Made by a program: the position numbers and the translations under genes. 64,000 nt of DNA from Rhodocaloribacter litoris (GTDB lineage Bacteria > Bacteroidota > Rhodothermia > Rhodothermales > ISCAR-4553), in assembly GCF_011682235.2 (NCBI RefSeq), contig NZ_CP076718.1, forward strand, positions 3,396,400 through 3,460,399, given 5' to 3'. A model generated the notes under the pieces. That model was not told where the DNA came from. It saw nothing but the letters and a program-made list of their open reading frames with translations, and did no database searches. Shown here piece after piece: positions 1 through 8,545 of this stretch. Position 1 is the stretch's first letter. Each line of letters starts with the position of its first letter.

Positions 1-171
1 AGGGCGTCGGGCGGCCCGGCGGGCGGGCACGGCGGGAGACGGGTAAAAATAAAGCGCCTGCCGCCGAAATGCGCCCCCTCCAACGCCCGTAACCCGTCCC
101 GGATCGCAAAGAAACCGGGAATTCCCCTCCGTTTTCGTGCGAAGCAGGCGGCCGGGCTGCCGGGCCTGTGC

Positions 172-200
172 TTGGCTCCGTTCCGGCTGCATGCTATCTT
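172..200 (+). promoter_or_regulatory. Candidate sigma70-like promoter of the met-zincin gene
   Basis: A TTGGCT box (172-177) and a TATCTT box (195-200) are separated by 17 bp. Transcription would begin near 207, which leaves a short leader before the candidate start codons at 238, 256 and 259. The match is by eye only. Bases 1-171 upstream hold no gene that I can recognise. Confidence 0.4.
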
Positions 201-237
201 GCGGGCACGTTCCTTCACGATCAACATTGGACGTCTC

Positions 238-2811
238 ATGCGTCCGGCAGGTGTCATGATGGGTTTCCTCCGTCCCGGTTACGTGTTGTTGCTTTGCTGG
301 TTCGTCCCGTTGATCGCCGCGGCGCAGGGCCTGCCGTCCATCGCCGAGAAGACGCGCGGCTTCGAGCGGCAGGACGGCTTCTTCCCGCTCTACTGGGACG
401 CGGCGGAAGGCAAGGTGTGGCTGGAGATCCCGCGCTTCGACGAGGATTTCCTGTACGTGGTCTCGCTGCCGGCGGGGCTGGGGTCGAACGACGTGGGGCT
501 GGACCGCCACCAGCTCGGCGATGAGCGGGTGGTCCGCTTCGAGCGGGTCGGGCCGAAGGTGCTGCTCGTCGAACCCAACCTGCGGTTCCGGGCCGGGACG
601 GACAACCCCGCCGAGCGAAAGGCCGTCGAAGAGGCTTTTGCACCGGCCGTGGTGTGGGGCTTCAAGGCCGAAGCCGAAACCGCCGGCCGTGTGCTCGTGG
701 ATGCGACGGACTTCGTCGTGCGGGATGCCCACGGGGTCATCCGGCGCCTTCGCGAGACGGGGCAGGGCACGTTCCGGCTGGATGCGGCCCGCAGTGCGCT
801 CCACGTGCCGATGCTCAAGGCCTTTCCCGAAAACACTGAGATGGAGGCACGCCTGACGTTCGTGAGTGACGATCCGGGCCGGTTCGTGCGCGACGTGGCC
901 GCGGATCCCTATGCCGTCACGCTGCGGGTGCGTCATTCGTTCGTGAAACTGCCTTCGCCGGGCTACGAGCCCCGCGCTTTCGATCCCCGCGCCGGCTTCT
1001 ACCCTCTGACGTACGCCGACTATGCCGTGCCCATCGGGGAGGAAAAGGAGCGGCGCTTCATCACGCGCCACCGCCTCGCGTGTGCCGGCCCGCGGGGCGC
1101 CGACGGCCTGTGCGATCCCGTCGAGCCCATCGTCTATTACCTGGATCCCGGCACACCGGAGCCGGTCCGCTCGGCGCTGCTCGAGGGCGCGCGGTGGTGG
1201 AACGAGGCCTTCACCGCCGCCGGCTACCGCAATGCGTTTCGCGTGGAAATGCTGCCGGAGGACGCCGACCCGATGGACGTGCGCTACAACGTCATCAACT
1301 GGGTGCACCGGGCGACGCGCGGCTGGAGCTACGGCTCTTCGGTGACGGACCCGCGCACCGGCGAGATCATCAAGGGGCACGTGCTCCTCGGCTCGCTCCG
1401 CGTGCGGCAGGACTACCTGCTGGCCGAGGGGTTGCTGGCACCCTACACCGGCGAGCGCGCCGCCGGCCCCCCGCCCGAAGACGATCCGATGCTGGCCATG
1501 GCCCTGGCCCGCCTGCGCCAGCTCTCGGCCCACGAGGTGGGCCACACGCTCGGCCTGGCTCACAACTTCGCCGCCTCCGTCAGCGATCGGGCCTCGGTGA
1601 TGGACTACCCCGCCCCGCTCGTGACGCTCGATGAGGACGGGCAGGTCGTGCTCGATGGGGCCTATGCCACCGGCATCGGCGCCTGGGACAAGGTCGCCAT
1701 CCGCTACGGCTACACCGACCTTCCCGACACGGTGGACCGGAAGGCCGCGCTGGAGGCCATCCTGCATGAAGCGCACGCAGCCGGGCTGCAGTACGTCACC
1801 GACGCCGATGCCCGGCCGGCCGGCGGTGCGCACCCGGCCGCACACCTCTGGGACAACGGCGACGACGCCGTCCGCACCCTGGCGCAGGAGATGGCCGTTC
1901 GCCGTGCGGCCCTCGAACGGTTCGGGCTCTCGAACATTCGGGTGGGGCGGCCCCTGGCCACGCTCGAAGAGGTGCTCGTGCCGCTCTACCTGCGCCACCG
2001 GTATCAGGTCGAGGCCACGGTGAAGCTCGTCGGCGGGGTGCACTACACGTACGCCCTCCGGGGCGACACGCAGTCGCTACCCGAGCCGGTGCCCGGCGCC
2101 CGCCAGCGGGCGGCCCTCGAGGCGCTGCTGGCCACGCTCGCCCCCGAGGCCCTCCGCCTGCCCGGGCAGCTCCGCACCACGATCCCGCCGCGCCCCCCCG
2201 GCTATGGCCCCCACCGTGAGCTGTTCGACCGACACACGGGCCTCGTCTTCGATCCCTACGCTCCCGCGGCCGGGGCGGCCGAACTGGTCCTCGGCCTGCT
2301 CGTCCACCCGGAGCGTGCCGCACGGCTCACCTATCAGAAAGACTTCGACCCGTCGCTGCCGGACCTGAGCGAGGTGCTCACGACCGTCTCCGAGTTCGTC
2401 TGGGAACGCAGCGTGCCAGACGACCCCTACGACGCCGAGTTGCAGCGCACCGTGCAGCAGGTGTGGACGGACGCCCTGCTCGATGTGTCCACCCGGGACG
2501 ACCTGGCGCCCGCCGTCCGCGCCCGCATGACACAGCACCTCCGCGAGGTGCACGCGTGGCTGCAGGATCACCCCGGTAACCCGCGGGACCATGAAACCGT
2601 CGCCCACCGCGCCTTCGTCTTCGACCAGATCGACCGCTACCTCTTCCGCGAATACCGGCCGGATGAGCCCCGGGCCGACCTGACCCTGCCTCCCGGTTCG
2701 CCCATCGGGCAGGACGCGCCCGGCTTCGTACACCGCCGGCACGCCCGGCGAGCCTATCTCGAACACCACGCCCCCGCCGCGTTGTGCACCTTCTCCGACC
2801 TTCAGAGATGA
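238..2811 (+). CDS. Secreted zinc-dependent metalloprotease (met-zincin, DUF4953/DUF5117-type)
   Basis: Predicted exported zinc peptidase of about 857 residues. The N-terminus has a hydrophobic signal sequence ending near AAAQG. The zinc site is HEVGHTLGLAHN, an HExxH motif starting near residue 432, followed by a met-turn (SVMDYP). This combination is typical of the large DUF4953 (EcxA-like) met-zincins of Bacteroidota, which carry a DUF5117-like region N-terminal to the protease. The start is uncertain: ATGs lie at 238, 256 and 259, and an AGGTG at 249-253 suits 259 best. The stop overlaps the start of the GH9 gene by 4 bp (ATGA), so the two are probably translated together. The natural substrate is unknown; with an endoglucanase partner, degradation of external polymers is a reasonable guess. 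Confidence 0.85.
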   Translation: MRPAGVMMGFLRPGYVLLLCWFVPLIAAAQGLPSIAEKTRGFERQDGFFPLYWDAAEGKVWLEIPRFDEDFLYVVSLPAGLGSNDVGLDRHQLGDERVVRFERVGPKVLLVEPNLRFRAGTDNPAERKAVEEAFAPAVVWGFKAEAETAGRVLVDATDFVVRDAHGVIRRLRETGQGTFRLDAARSALHVPMLKAFPENTEMEARLTFVSDDPGRFVRDVAADPYAVTLRVRHSFVKLPSPGYEPRAFDPRAGFYPLTYADYAVPIGEEKERRFITRHRLACAGPRGADGLCDPVEPIVYYLDPGTPEPVRSALLEGARWWNEAFTAAGYRNAFRVEMLPEDADPMDVRYNVINWVHRATRGWSYGSSVTDPRTGEIIKGHVLLGSLRVRQDYLLAEGLLAPYTGERAAGPPPEDDPMLAMALARLRQLSAHEVGHTLGLAHNFAASVSDRASVMDYPAPLVTLDEDGQVVLDGAYATGIGAWDKVAIRYGYTDLPDTVDRKAALEAILHEAHAAGLQYVTDADARPAGGAHPAAHLWDNGDDAVRTLAQEMAVRRAALERFGLSNIRVGRPLATLEEVLVPLYLRHRYQVEATVKLVGGVHYTYALRGDTQSLPEPVPGARQRAALEALLATLAPEALRLPGQLRTTIPPRPPGYGPHRELFDRHTGLVFDPYAPAAGAAELVLGLLVHPERAARLTYQKDFDPSLPDLSEVLTTVSEFVWERSVPDDPYDAELQRTVQQVWTDALLDVSTRDDLAPAVRARMTQHLREVHAWLQDHPGNPRDHETVAHRAFVFDQIDRYLFREYRPDEPRADLTLPPGSPIGQDAPGFVHRRHARRAYLEHHAPAALCTFSDLQR

Positions 2812-4658
2812 CGGGTTCATCGTACGTTCGCCTGCGCCTCGCCGGCGTGCTGATGGCCGGTCTGTGGGGAGCGGTCGCGGCCACTTGCGCGGGTACCTCC
2901 GGCGGCGTGCGGCCTGCCGTGCCCGCCGACACGGTCTTCGTGCGCGTCAACCTCGTCGGTTACCTGCCGGGAGACGCCAAGGTCGCCGTCGCTTTTTCCG
3001 AGGCTCCGGTGCACGGCGCGTTCACGGTCGTCGAGGAGCCGGCCGGGGCGGTCGTCTTTCAGGGGGAGGTGCGGCCCGCACCGGCAAAAGGCTGGGGGCG
3101 GTTCGCCCACTACTATGAACTGGACTTCAGCGGGCTCGCCACGCCGGGCCGCTACCGCGTCCGCATGGAGCAGACGGGCGACGTGTCGGCCCCCTTCACG
3201 ATCGGGCCGGACGCCTACGGGGCCTACCACGAAGACCTGCTCGGCTTCCTGCGCCAGCAGCGCTGCGGCTACAACCCCTTCCTGGACCGCGTCTGCCACC
3301 GGCGTGACGGGCGCACCTTCTATGGCCCGGTGCCGGACTCCACCTACCTCGATGTCAGCGGCGGCTGGCACGACGCGGGCGACCAGCTCAAATACCTCAT
3401 CACCGGCAGCAATGCCACGGCACGCCTGCTCCTGGCCTATCTGCTCGAGCCCGACAAGTTCGGTGACGTCGTCAACGACCTGGGGCAGCCCCGGCCGAAC
3501 GGCCTGCCCGACGTGCTCGACGAGGCCCGCTGGGGACTCGACTGGCTGCACAAGCTGCACCCCGAACCGCATCTGCTCGTCCATCAGGTGGCCGACGACC
3601 GGGATCACATCGGCTGGAAATGGCCGGACCGCGACCCCTCGGACTATGGCTGGGGGCCGAACAGCTATCGCCCCGCCTACGTCGCCACGGGGCGGCCGCA
3701 GGGCCTGCGCCAGTACCAGAGCGAGGCCACGGGAATGGCCAACCTCGCCGGACGTTTCGCCGCGGCCATGGCCCTGGCGGCCCGTCTCTGGCAGGACCTC
3801 GATCCGGCCTTCGCGGCGAAATGCCTGGCGGCGGCTAAGTCCGCCTACGCCCTGGGACGGGCCCACGAAGGCTACCAGCAGGGGAACTCCTACGGCGCCC
3901 CCTATCGCTACGCCGAGCGCACCTGGGCCGACGACATGGAATGGGGCGCCGCCGAACTCTATGCCGTGACGCGGGATCCGGCCTACCTCGCCGATGCCCG
4001 GCGCTACGCCCGCCTCGCCGGAGCGACCTCCTGGATGCCCCGCGACACCACGGAACACTACGAATACTACCCGTTCGTCAACGTCGGTCACTTCGCCCTG
4101 TATCCCCACGTGGACGGAGCCTTCCGGGACACGCTGGCCGGCTACTACCGCGACGGCATCGAACACGCGCTACGGCGCGGCCAGACCAATCCCTTCCGCA
4201 TCGGGGTGCCCTTCATCTGGTGCTCGAACAACCTGGCCACGGCCCTCATCACCCAGATCCTCCTCTACGAGCGCATGACGGGCGACACTCGGTACCACGA
4301 CTTCATGCTGGCCCAGCGCGACTGGCTCCTCGGCCGCAACCCCTGGGGGACTTCCATGTTCATGAGCATTCCGCGCGACGGGGAATACCCGCAGGACGTG
4401 CACACGAGCATCTGGGCCCTGACGCGCCGTGAAGTCCCCGGCGGCCTCGTGGACGGCCCCGTCTACGCCACGATCTTCAACAGCCTGCGGGGCCTGCACC
4501 TGACCGCCCCCGACGAGTTCGCCCGCTTCCAGAACCCCTACGTGGTCTATCACGACGACATCGGCGACTACGCAACGAACGAGCCGACGATGGACGGCAC
4601 CGCCGGCGCCGTCTATTTCATGGCCCATTTCGGCTCCGCGGCGCACCTCGCACGCTGA
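2808..4658 (+). CDS. Glycoside hydrolase family 9 endoglucanase with N-terminal CelD-type Ig domain
   Basis: Predicted exported beta-1,4-glucanase of 616 residues. A hydrophobic export segment is followed by an Ig-like CelD N-terminal domain (about residues 40-135) and a GH9 (alpha/alpha)6 barrel. The GGWHDAGD signature places the catalytic aspartates near residues 189 and 192. The C-terminal DYATNEPT motif supplies the acid glutamate near residue 592. All hallmark residues of the family are present, so the enzyme should be active on cellulose or related beta-glucans. The ATG at 2808 sits inside the stop of the protease gene; an in-frame upstream start at 2784 would lie within that gene and is less likely. 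A cysteine follows the hydrophobic segment (AATC), but this is a poor lipobox. Confidence 0.9.
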   Translation: MTGSSYVRLRLAGVLMAGLWGAVAATCAGTSGGVRPAVPADTVFVRVNLVGYLPGDAKVAVAFSEAPVHGAFTVVEEPAGAVVFQGEVRPAPAKGWGRFAHYYELDFSGLATPGRYRVRMEQTGDVSAPFTIGPDAYGAYHEDLLGFLRQQRCGYNPFLDRVCHRRDGRTFYGPVPDSTYLDVSGGWHDAGDQLKYLITGSNATARLLLAYLLEPDKFGDVVNDLGQPRPNGLPDVLDEARWGLDWLHKLHPEPHLLVHQVADDRDHIGWKWPDRDPSDYGWGPNSYRPAYVATGRPQGLRQYQSEATGMANLAGRFAAAMALAARLWQDLDPAFAAKCLAAAKSAYALGRAHEGYQQGNSYGAPYRYAERTWADDMEWGAAELYAVTRDPAYLADARRYARLAGATSWMPRDTTEHYEYYPFVNVGHFALYPHVDGAFRDTLAGYYRDGIEHALRRGQTNPFRIGVPFIWCSNNLATALITQILLYERMTGDTRYHDFMLAQRDWLLGRNPWGTSMFMSIPRDGEYPQDVHTSIWALTRREVPGGLVDGPVYATIFNSLRGLHLTAPDEFARFQNPYVVYHDDIGDYATNEPTMDGTAGAVYFMAHFGSAAHLAR

Positions 4659-4698
4659 CCGTCCCGTCCCGGTTTGGGGGGCACGAAGCGGATGCGGC

Positions 4699-7575
4699 TT
4701 ACGGTCCCGGAGGGGGTTGCGGTGCCGGGCGGCCGAGCATCTGGTCGTAGAGCCGCCGTAGTTCTTCCGCGTCCTGCCGGTAGGTCGAGTCTTCCAGCGT
4801 TTCCGCCAGGCGGGTGCTGAAGGCGGCGGCGGCCTCGAAGTCGCGCGCGTCCAGGTAGGCCAGTTGCAGCATCTGGACGAAGCGGGCGGCCATCTCGAGG
4901 TCGCGTTCGCTGCGGGGATGGCGGAGGCGGTGCAGCACCACCGGTTCGGCCTGTTGCAGGATCGCGATGGCACGGGCGCTGTCCCCGGCGGCCTGGTAGG
5001 CGCGGGCCATGAAAAGGAACGAGCGCTCGTCGCCGGGGATGGTGTCGAAGGGGACCGCCTCCATGAAGTCGTCGAGCAGGGTGCGGGCTTCCTCCGCGTG
5101 CCCCTGTTCGGCCAGGCTCTCGGCCGTGTGGGAGAAGACGGTGCGGTAGCCGTCCACCATCCGCCGGATGTTTTCGTCGTAATAGACGTCCGGGTCGTTC
5201 AGGTTGGTGAAGCGGAACTGGCGGAGGCGCCGGGGGGTGATCTCCGGCACCACGCGGCCCAGGGGGTCGTCGGTCTTGATCGGCACGACGCGGTAGGCCT
5301 GTCCTTCGAGCTGGAAGTAGTCCTGCAGGTCGAGTTGCCCGTCCGGGCTGACGGTGACGGCGAAATAGACGGGCCGCTCCCAGTTCTGGCGGGCGTTGGT
5401 CGTCAGGATGTCGAGCACCACCTGGTCGGCCACGTAGAGGATGTTGATCTCCTGCCCGTTCTCATCCCGTCCGAAGGGGCGTCCCCGGAGGGTCCAGCGC
5501 ATCGGGCTTTCGATCCGGTTCGTGTCCGGCGCGGGGATGGGGAACTCCGGGTTGTCGAAGAGTTTCTGCCGGTCTACGGGCAGGGCCAGCTCGCGCGGTT
5601 GCCAGCGTACGACGTTCAGGCTGGCGATCTCGCGTTCGGAGAGGGAGATCGGCAGCGGGGCCGACTCGCGGGACCACTGGTTCTTGAGCTGGCGGATGTA
5701 CCAGTCCGTGTTCAGCAGCGACAGGTTCACCACGCGCACGTCGCGGCGGATGCCCTCGACCTCCTGCAGGTACCACAGCGGGAAGGTGTCGTTGTCGCCG
5801 TTGGTGAACAGGATGGCGTTCTCCTCGACGCTCATGAGCATGTTGTAGGCGTAGTCCGGTGCCACATACCGGCCGGAGCGGTCGTGGTCGTCATAGTTGA
5901 CGTACGTCATCCAGAACGGCACGGCGGCGGCCAGGACGGCGGCGATGCCCAGCGGGGCCGCCAGGGGCAACGTCCCGAGGCGGCGCCGCAGGCTGTGGGA
6001 GGCGGTCTCGATCAGGCCCGAGGCGCCGATGCCGACCCACAGGCTGAAGGCGAAGAAGCTGGCGACGTAGGAATAGTCCCGTTCACGGGGCTGGAGCGGC
6101 GGCTGGTTCAGGTAGAGGATGATGCCGATGCCCGTGACGAAGAACAGGATGAACACGGCGAAGGCCCGCCGCCAGTCCCGCCAGAAATGGAAGGCCATGC
6201 CGATGAGGCCCAGCAGCAGCGGCAGGCCGTAGTAGGCATTGCGGCTGGCCCGCTCGCTGGGCGTCTGTTGCAGGTACGGTTTCGCCCGGGCATCCGAGAA
6301 GGTCACGATGTGGGGAGCGTCCTGTACGTCCGCCGCCCTGCCGACGAAGTTCCACAGGAAGTAGCGGACGTACATGTGCCCGAGCTGGTAGTGCAGGAAG
6401 AAGTCCAGGTCGGAGTCGTACTGGGCGTAGACGCGTTCGTGGTTCGGATCGGGCGAGTGACGGCGGGGGAAGAGCACCTCGCGGCGGGTGTCCACGCGGC
6501 GGAGGCGGTTGTCGAAGGTGGGGCCTTTGAGGATCGGGGTGTTGCCGTACTGCTCGCGTTTGAGGTAGTAGACGATGGCCTCGGCCGTCTCCGGGTCGTT
6601 CTCGTCGATGGGCGGATCGGCCATGCTGCGGATGAAGATGAGGGCGTACGTCGAGTAGCCGATGAGCACCAGGGTGATCGACAGGGCCACCAGGTTGGCG
6701 GCCTGCAGGCCCCGTGTGTGCGTGTAGTAGACGGCGAAGGCGACGAGCGCGACGACGGCGAAGAAGAACAGGAACGGCGCGCCCGAACGGCCGGCCCAGT
6801 CGGGCAGCCACTGGACGATGACGGGGAAGATCAGGAAGAAGGCGAGCGTGGAGACGAGGCCCGTCCCGAGCAGGCCGAGCCAGCGCTGGCGCGGGGTCCA
6901 GTCCGGCTTCTCGAACTCGGTGTAGAAGAAGATGAGGGCGATGAAGAAGATCGCCAGCAGGTTCAGCAGGTGAACCCCGATGGCCAGGCCGAACAGATAG
7001 GCGATGAGCAACAGGTAGCGGTTGGTCGCCAGGCCGAAGGGGTGTTGCCCGCGCCCGGCCAGGGCTGCTTCCTCCTGCAAGGCCTCCTCCCGCCATTTCA
7101 GGATGAGCCAGACCACCAGCGCCGTGAAGAGCATCGACAGGGCATACACCTCGGCCTCGACGGCGTTGAACCAGAACGAGTCGGTTGCCGCGAAGGTGCA
7201 GGCGCCGATGACGCCGCCCGCGAGCGCCGCGAGGCGGTCCCCCGTCGTCCACGTGGCGGGTGCCCCCTGCCATTCGCGCACCAGCCGCACGATGATCAGG
7301 TGGGTCAGCAGTACGGTGAGGGCACTGGCCAGGACGGAGACCAGGTTCACCGCCAGCGCCACGTGAGGAGCCGGCACGAACATCGAAAAGAGCCGCCCGA
7401 TGAGCATGTAGAACGGCGCACCGGGCGGGTGGGAGACCTCCAGCCGGTTCGCGATGGCGATGAACTCACCCGAATCCCAGAACTCCGCCGTGGGGGCGAC
7501 CGTCAGGACGTAGAGGACCAGCGCGTAGAGAAAAACAGCGGCGGCGACGAGCCGCTCCGTCAGCTTCCAGTTCAT
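4699..7575 (-). CDS. DUF2723 family membrane glycosyltransferase-like protein with C-terminal TPR-like region
   Basis: Integral membrane protein of 958 residues. The N-terminus matches the DUF2723 (GT117/TMEM260-like) signature: a first transmembrane helix, then EFWDSGEFI and SHPPGAPFYML, an acidic loop typical of GT-C fold enzymes. About twelve hydrophobic helices fill the first 560 residues. A large soluble part contains an NGDNDTFPLWYLQ segment common in this family, and the last 120 residues look like TPR helices (ARAYQAAGDSARAIA). By homology to GT-C enzymes it probably transfers a sugar from a lipid carrier on the periplasmic side; donor and acceptor are unknown. The ATG at 7575 is chosen because the first helix begins there. 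The open frame continues upstream without homology. The gene lies tail to tail with the GH9 gene, 40 bp apart. Confidence 0.85.
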   Translation of the reverse strand: MNWKLTERLVAAAVFLYALVLYVLTVAPTAEFWDSGEFIAIANRLEVSHPPGAPFYMLIGRLFSMFVPAPHVALAVNLVSVLASALTVLLTHLIIVRLVREWQGAPATWTTGDRLAALAGGVIGACTFAATDSFWFNAVEAEVYALSMLFTALVVWLILKWREEALQEEAALAGRGQHPFGLATNRYLLLIAYLFGLAIGVHLLNLLAIFFIALIFFYTEFEKPDWTPRQRWLGLLGTGLVSTLAFFLIFPVIVQWLPDWAGRSGAPFLFFFAVVALVAFAVYYTHTRGLQAANLVALSITLVLIGYSTYALIFIRSMADPPIDENDPETAEAIVYYLKREQYGNTPILKGPTFDNRLRRVDTRREVLFPRRHSPDPNHERVYAQYDSDLDFFLHYQLGHMYVRYFLWNFVGRAADVQDAPHIVTFSDARAKPYLQQTPSERASRNAYYGLPLLLGLIGMAFHFWRDWRRAFAVFILFFVTGIGIILYLNQPPLQPRERDYSYVASFFAFSLWVGIGASGLIETASHSLRRRLGTLPLAAPLGIAAVLAAAVPFWMTYVNYDDHDRSGRYVAPDYAYNMLMSVEENAILFTNGDNDTFPLWYLQEVEGIRRDVRVVNLSLLNTDWYIRQLKNQWSRESAPLPISLSEREIASLNVVRWQPRELALPVDRQKLFDNPEFPIPAPDTNRIESPMRWTLRGRPFGRDENGQEINILYVADQVVLDILTTNARQNWERPVYFAVTVSPDGQLDLQDYFQLEGQAYRVVPIKTDDPLGRVVPEITPRRLRQFRFTNLNDPDVYYDENIRRMVDGYRTVFSHTAESLAEQGHAEEARTLLDDFMEAVPFDTIPGDERSFLFMARAYQAAGDSARAIAILQQAEPVVLHRLRHPRSERDLEMAARFVQMLQLAYLDARDFEAAAAFSTRLAETLEDSTYRQDAEELRRLYDQMLGRPAPQPPPGP

Positions 7576-7748
7576 TTTCAGGGTTTTATTGCACCGTGCA
7601 TGTGGCGTGGGAACGGCACCCGTGCGCGATCCGGAATACGCGATTCCCGGCCCGTTTCGGGGCCTGAGCGGGCCGCTGCGTGTACCGTGGCGGGTTCCGG
7701 ACACGCCCGCTATGAACGCAGCCGGTGCCGGTTTGATTCGCCCGCCGG

Positions 7749-8417
7749 TCAGCGGTTGCCGCCGACGACGAGCACGATCTCCCCGCGTACCCGCTCCTGC
7801 CCGGCATAGGCGGCATGCAGGTCGGCCAGCGTGCCGCGGCGGATCTCTTCGAACTTTTTCGTCAGTTCGCGGGCGACGGCCGCCGGGCGTTCCGCCCCGA
7901 AGACCTCGACGAACTGCGCCAGCGTTCTGACCAGCCGGTGCGGCGACTCGTAGAAGACCATCGTGCGGGGTTCGGCCGCCAGGGCCTGCAGCCGCGTCCG
8001 GCGTCCTTTTTTGACGGGGAGGAAGCCCTCGAAGACGAAGCGCTCGCACGGCAACCCGCTTGCTGCCAGGGCCGGCACGAAGGCGGTTGGCCCCGGCAGG
8101 GCCTCGACGGGCAGGCCCGCCTCCAGGCAGGCCCGCACGAGGTAGAAGCCGGGATCCGAGATGCCGGGTGAGCCGGCGTCGGTGATCAGGGCCACGCGGG
8201 CGCCGGCCTGCATCCGGGCGATGAGCTGCGGCGTCTTGCGGGTCTCGTTGTGGTCATGGTAGCTCGTCCGTGGCGTCTCGATGCCGTAGTGGTCCAGCAG
8301 CACCCCCGAGGTGCGGGTGTCCTCGCAGGCGATCAGGTCCACCTCCTTCAGGATGCGCAGGGCCCGGAGGGTGATGTCCTCCAGGTTGCCGATCGGTGTG
8401 GGAACGAGGTACAGCAA
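7749..8417 (-). CDS. rsmI: 16S rRNA (cytidine(1402)-2'-O)-methyltransferase RsmI
   Basis: 222-residue SAM-dependent tetrapyrrole-methylase-fold enzyme that 2'-O-methylates C1402 in the ribosomal decoding centre. The N-terminal LYLVPTPIGNLEDIT, ACEDTR, ITDAGSPGISDPG and ALPGP(T/S)A motifs are diagnostic. The reading frame appears to start at a TTG (8417), because no ATG or GTG lies in frame close upstream and homologues begin at this point. It is slightly short compared with many RsmI proteins (about 230-290 residues) because the C-terminal extension is reduced. The upstream neighbour on the same strand is the LptF/G-like gene, 128 bp away. Confidence 0.93.
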   Translation of the reverse strand: MLYLVPTPIGNLEDITLRALRILKEVDLIACEDTRTSGVLLDHYGIETPRTSYHDHNETRKTPQLIARMQAGARVALITDAGSPGISDPGFYLVRACLEAGLPVEALPGPTAFVPALAASGLPCERFVFEGFLPVKKGRRTRLQALAAEPRTMVFYESPHRLVRTLAQFVEVFGAERPAAVARELTKKFEEIRRGTLADLHAAYAGQERVRGEIVLVVGGNR

Positions 8418-8545
8418 GGCGTGTTCGTGGCTGTCAGCGGGATCGGGAGTTCGGGTTCCGGGGCGTCGCGTTCGCGACCCGTGATCGGGTTCCGGCCACC
8501 GCGCCCGACCTGGTCCCTCATCCGAACCGCACCCTACCCTACAAA

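Noticed and set aside
7590-7600. TGCACCGTGCA palindrome upstream of the DUF2723 gene
   Set aside because: Only 5-bp arms in GC-rich sequence and no promoter nearby, so chance is likely.
4864-7809. A 981-codon open frame on the + strand opposite the DUF2723 gene
   Set aside because: Shadow frame caused by high third-position GC; the minus-strand protein has membrane helices and family motifs.
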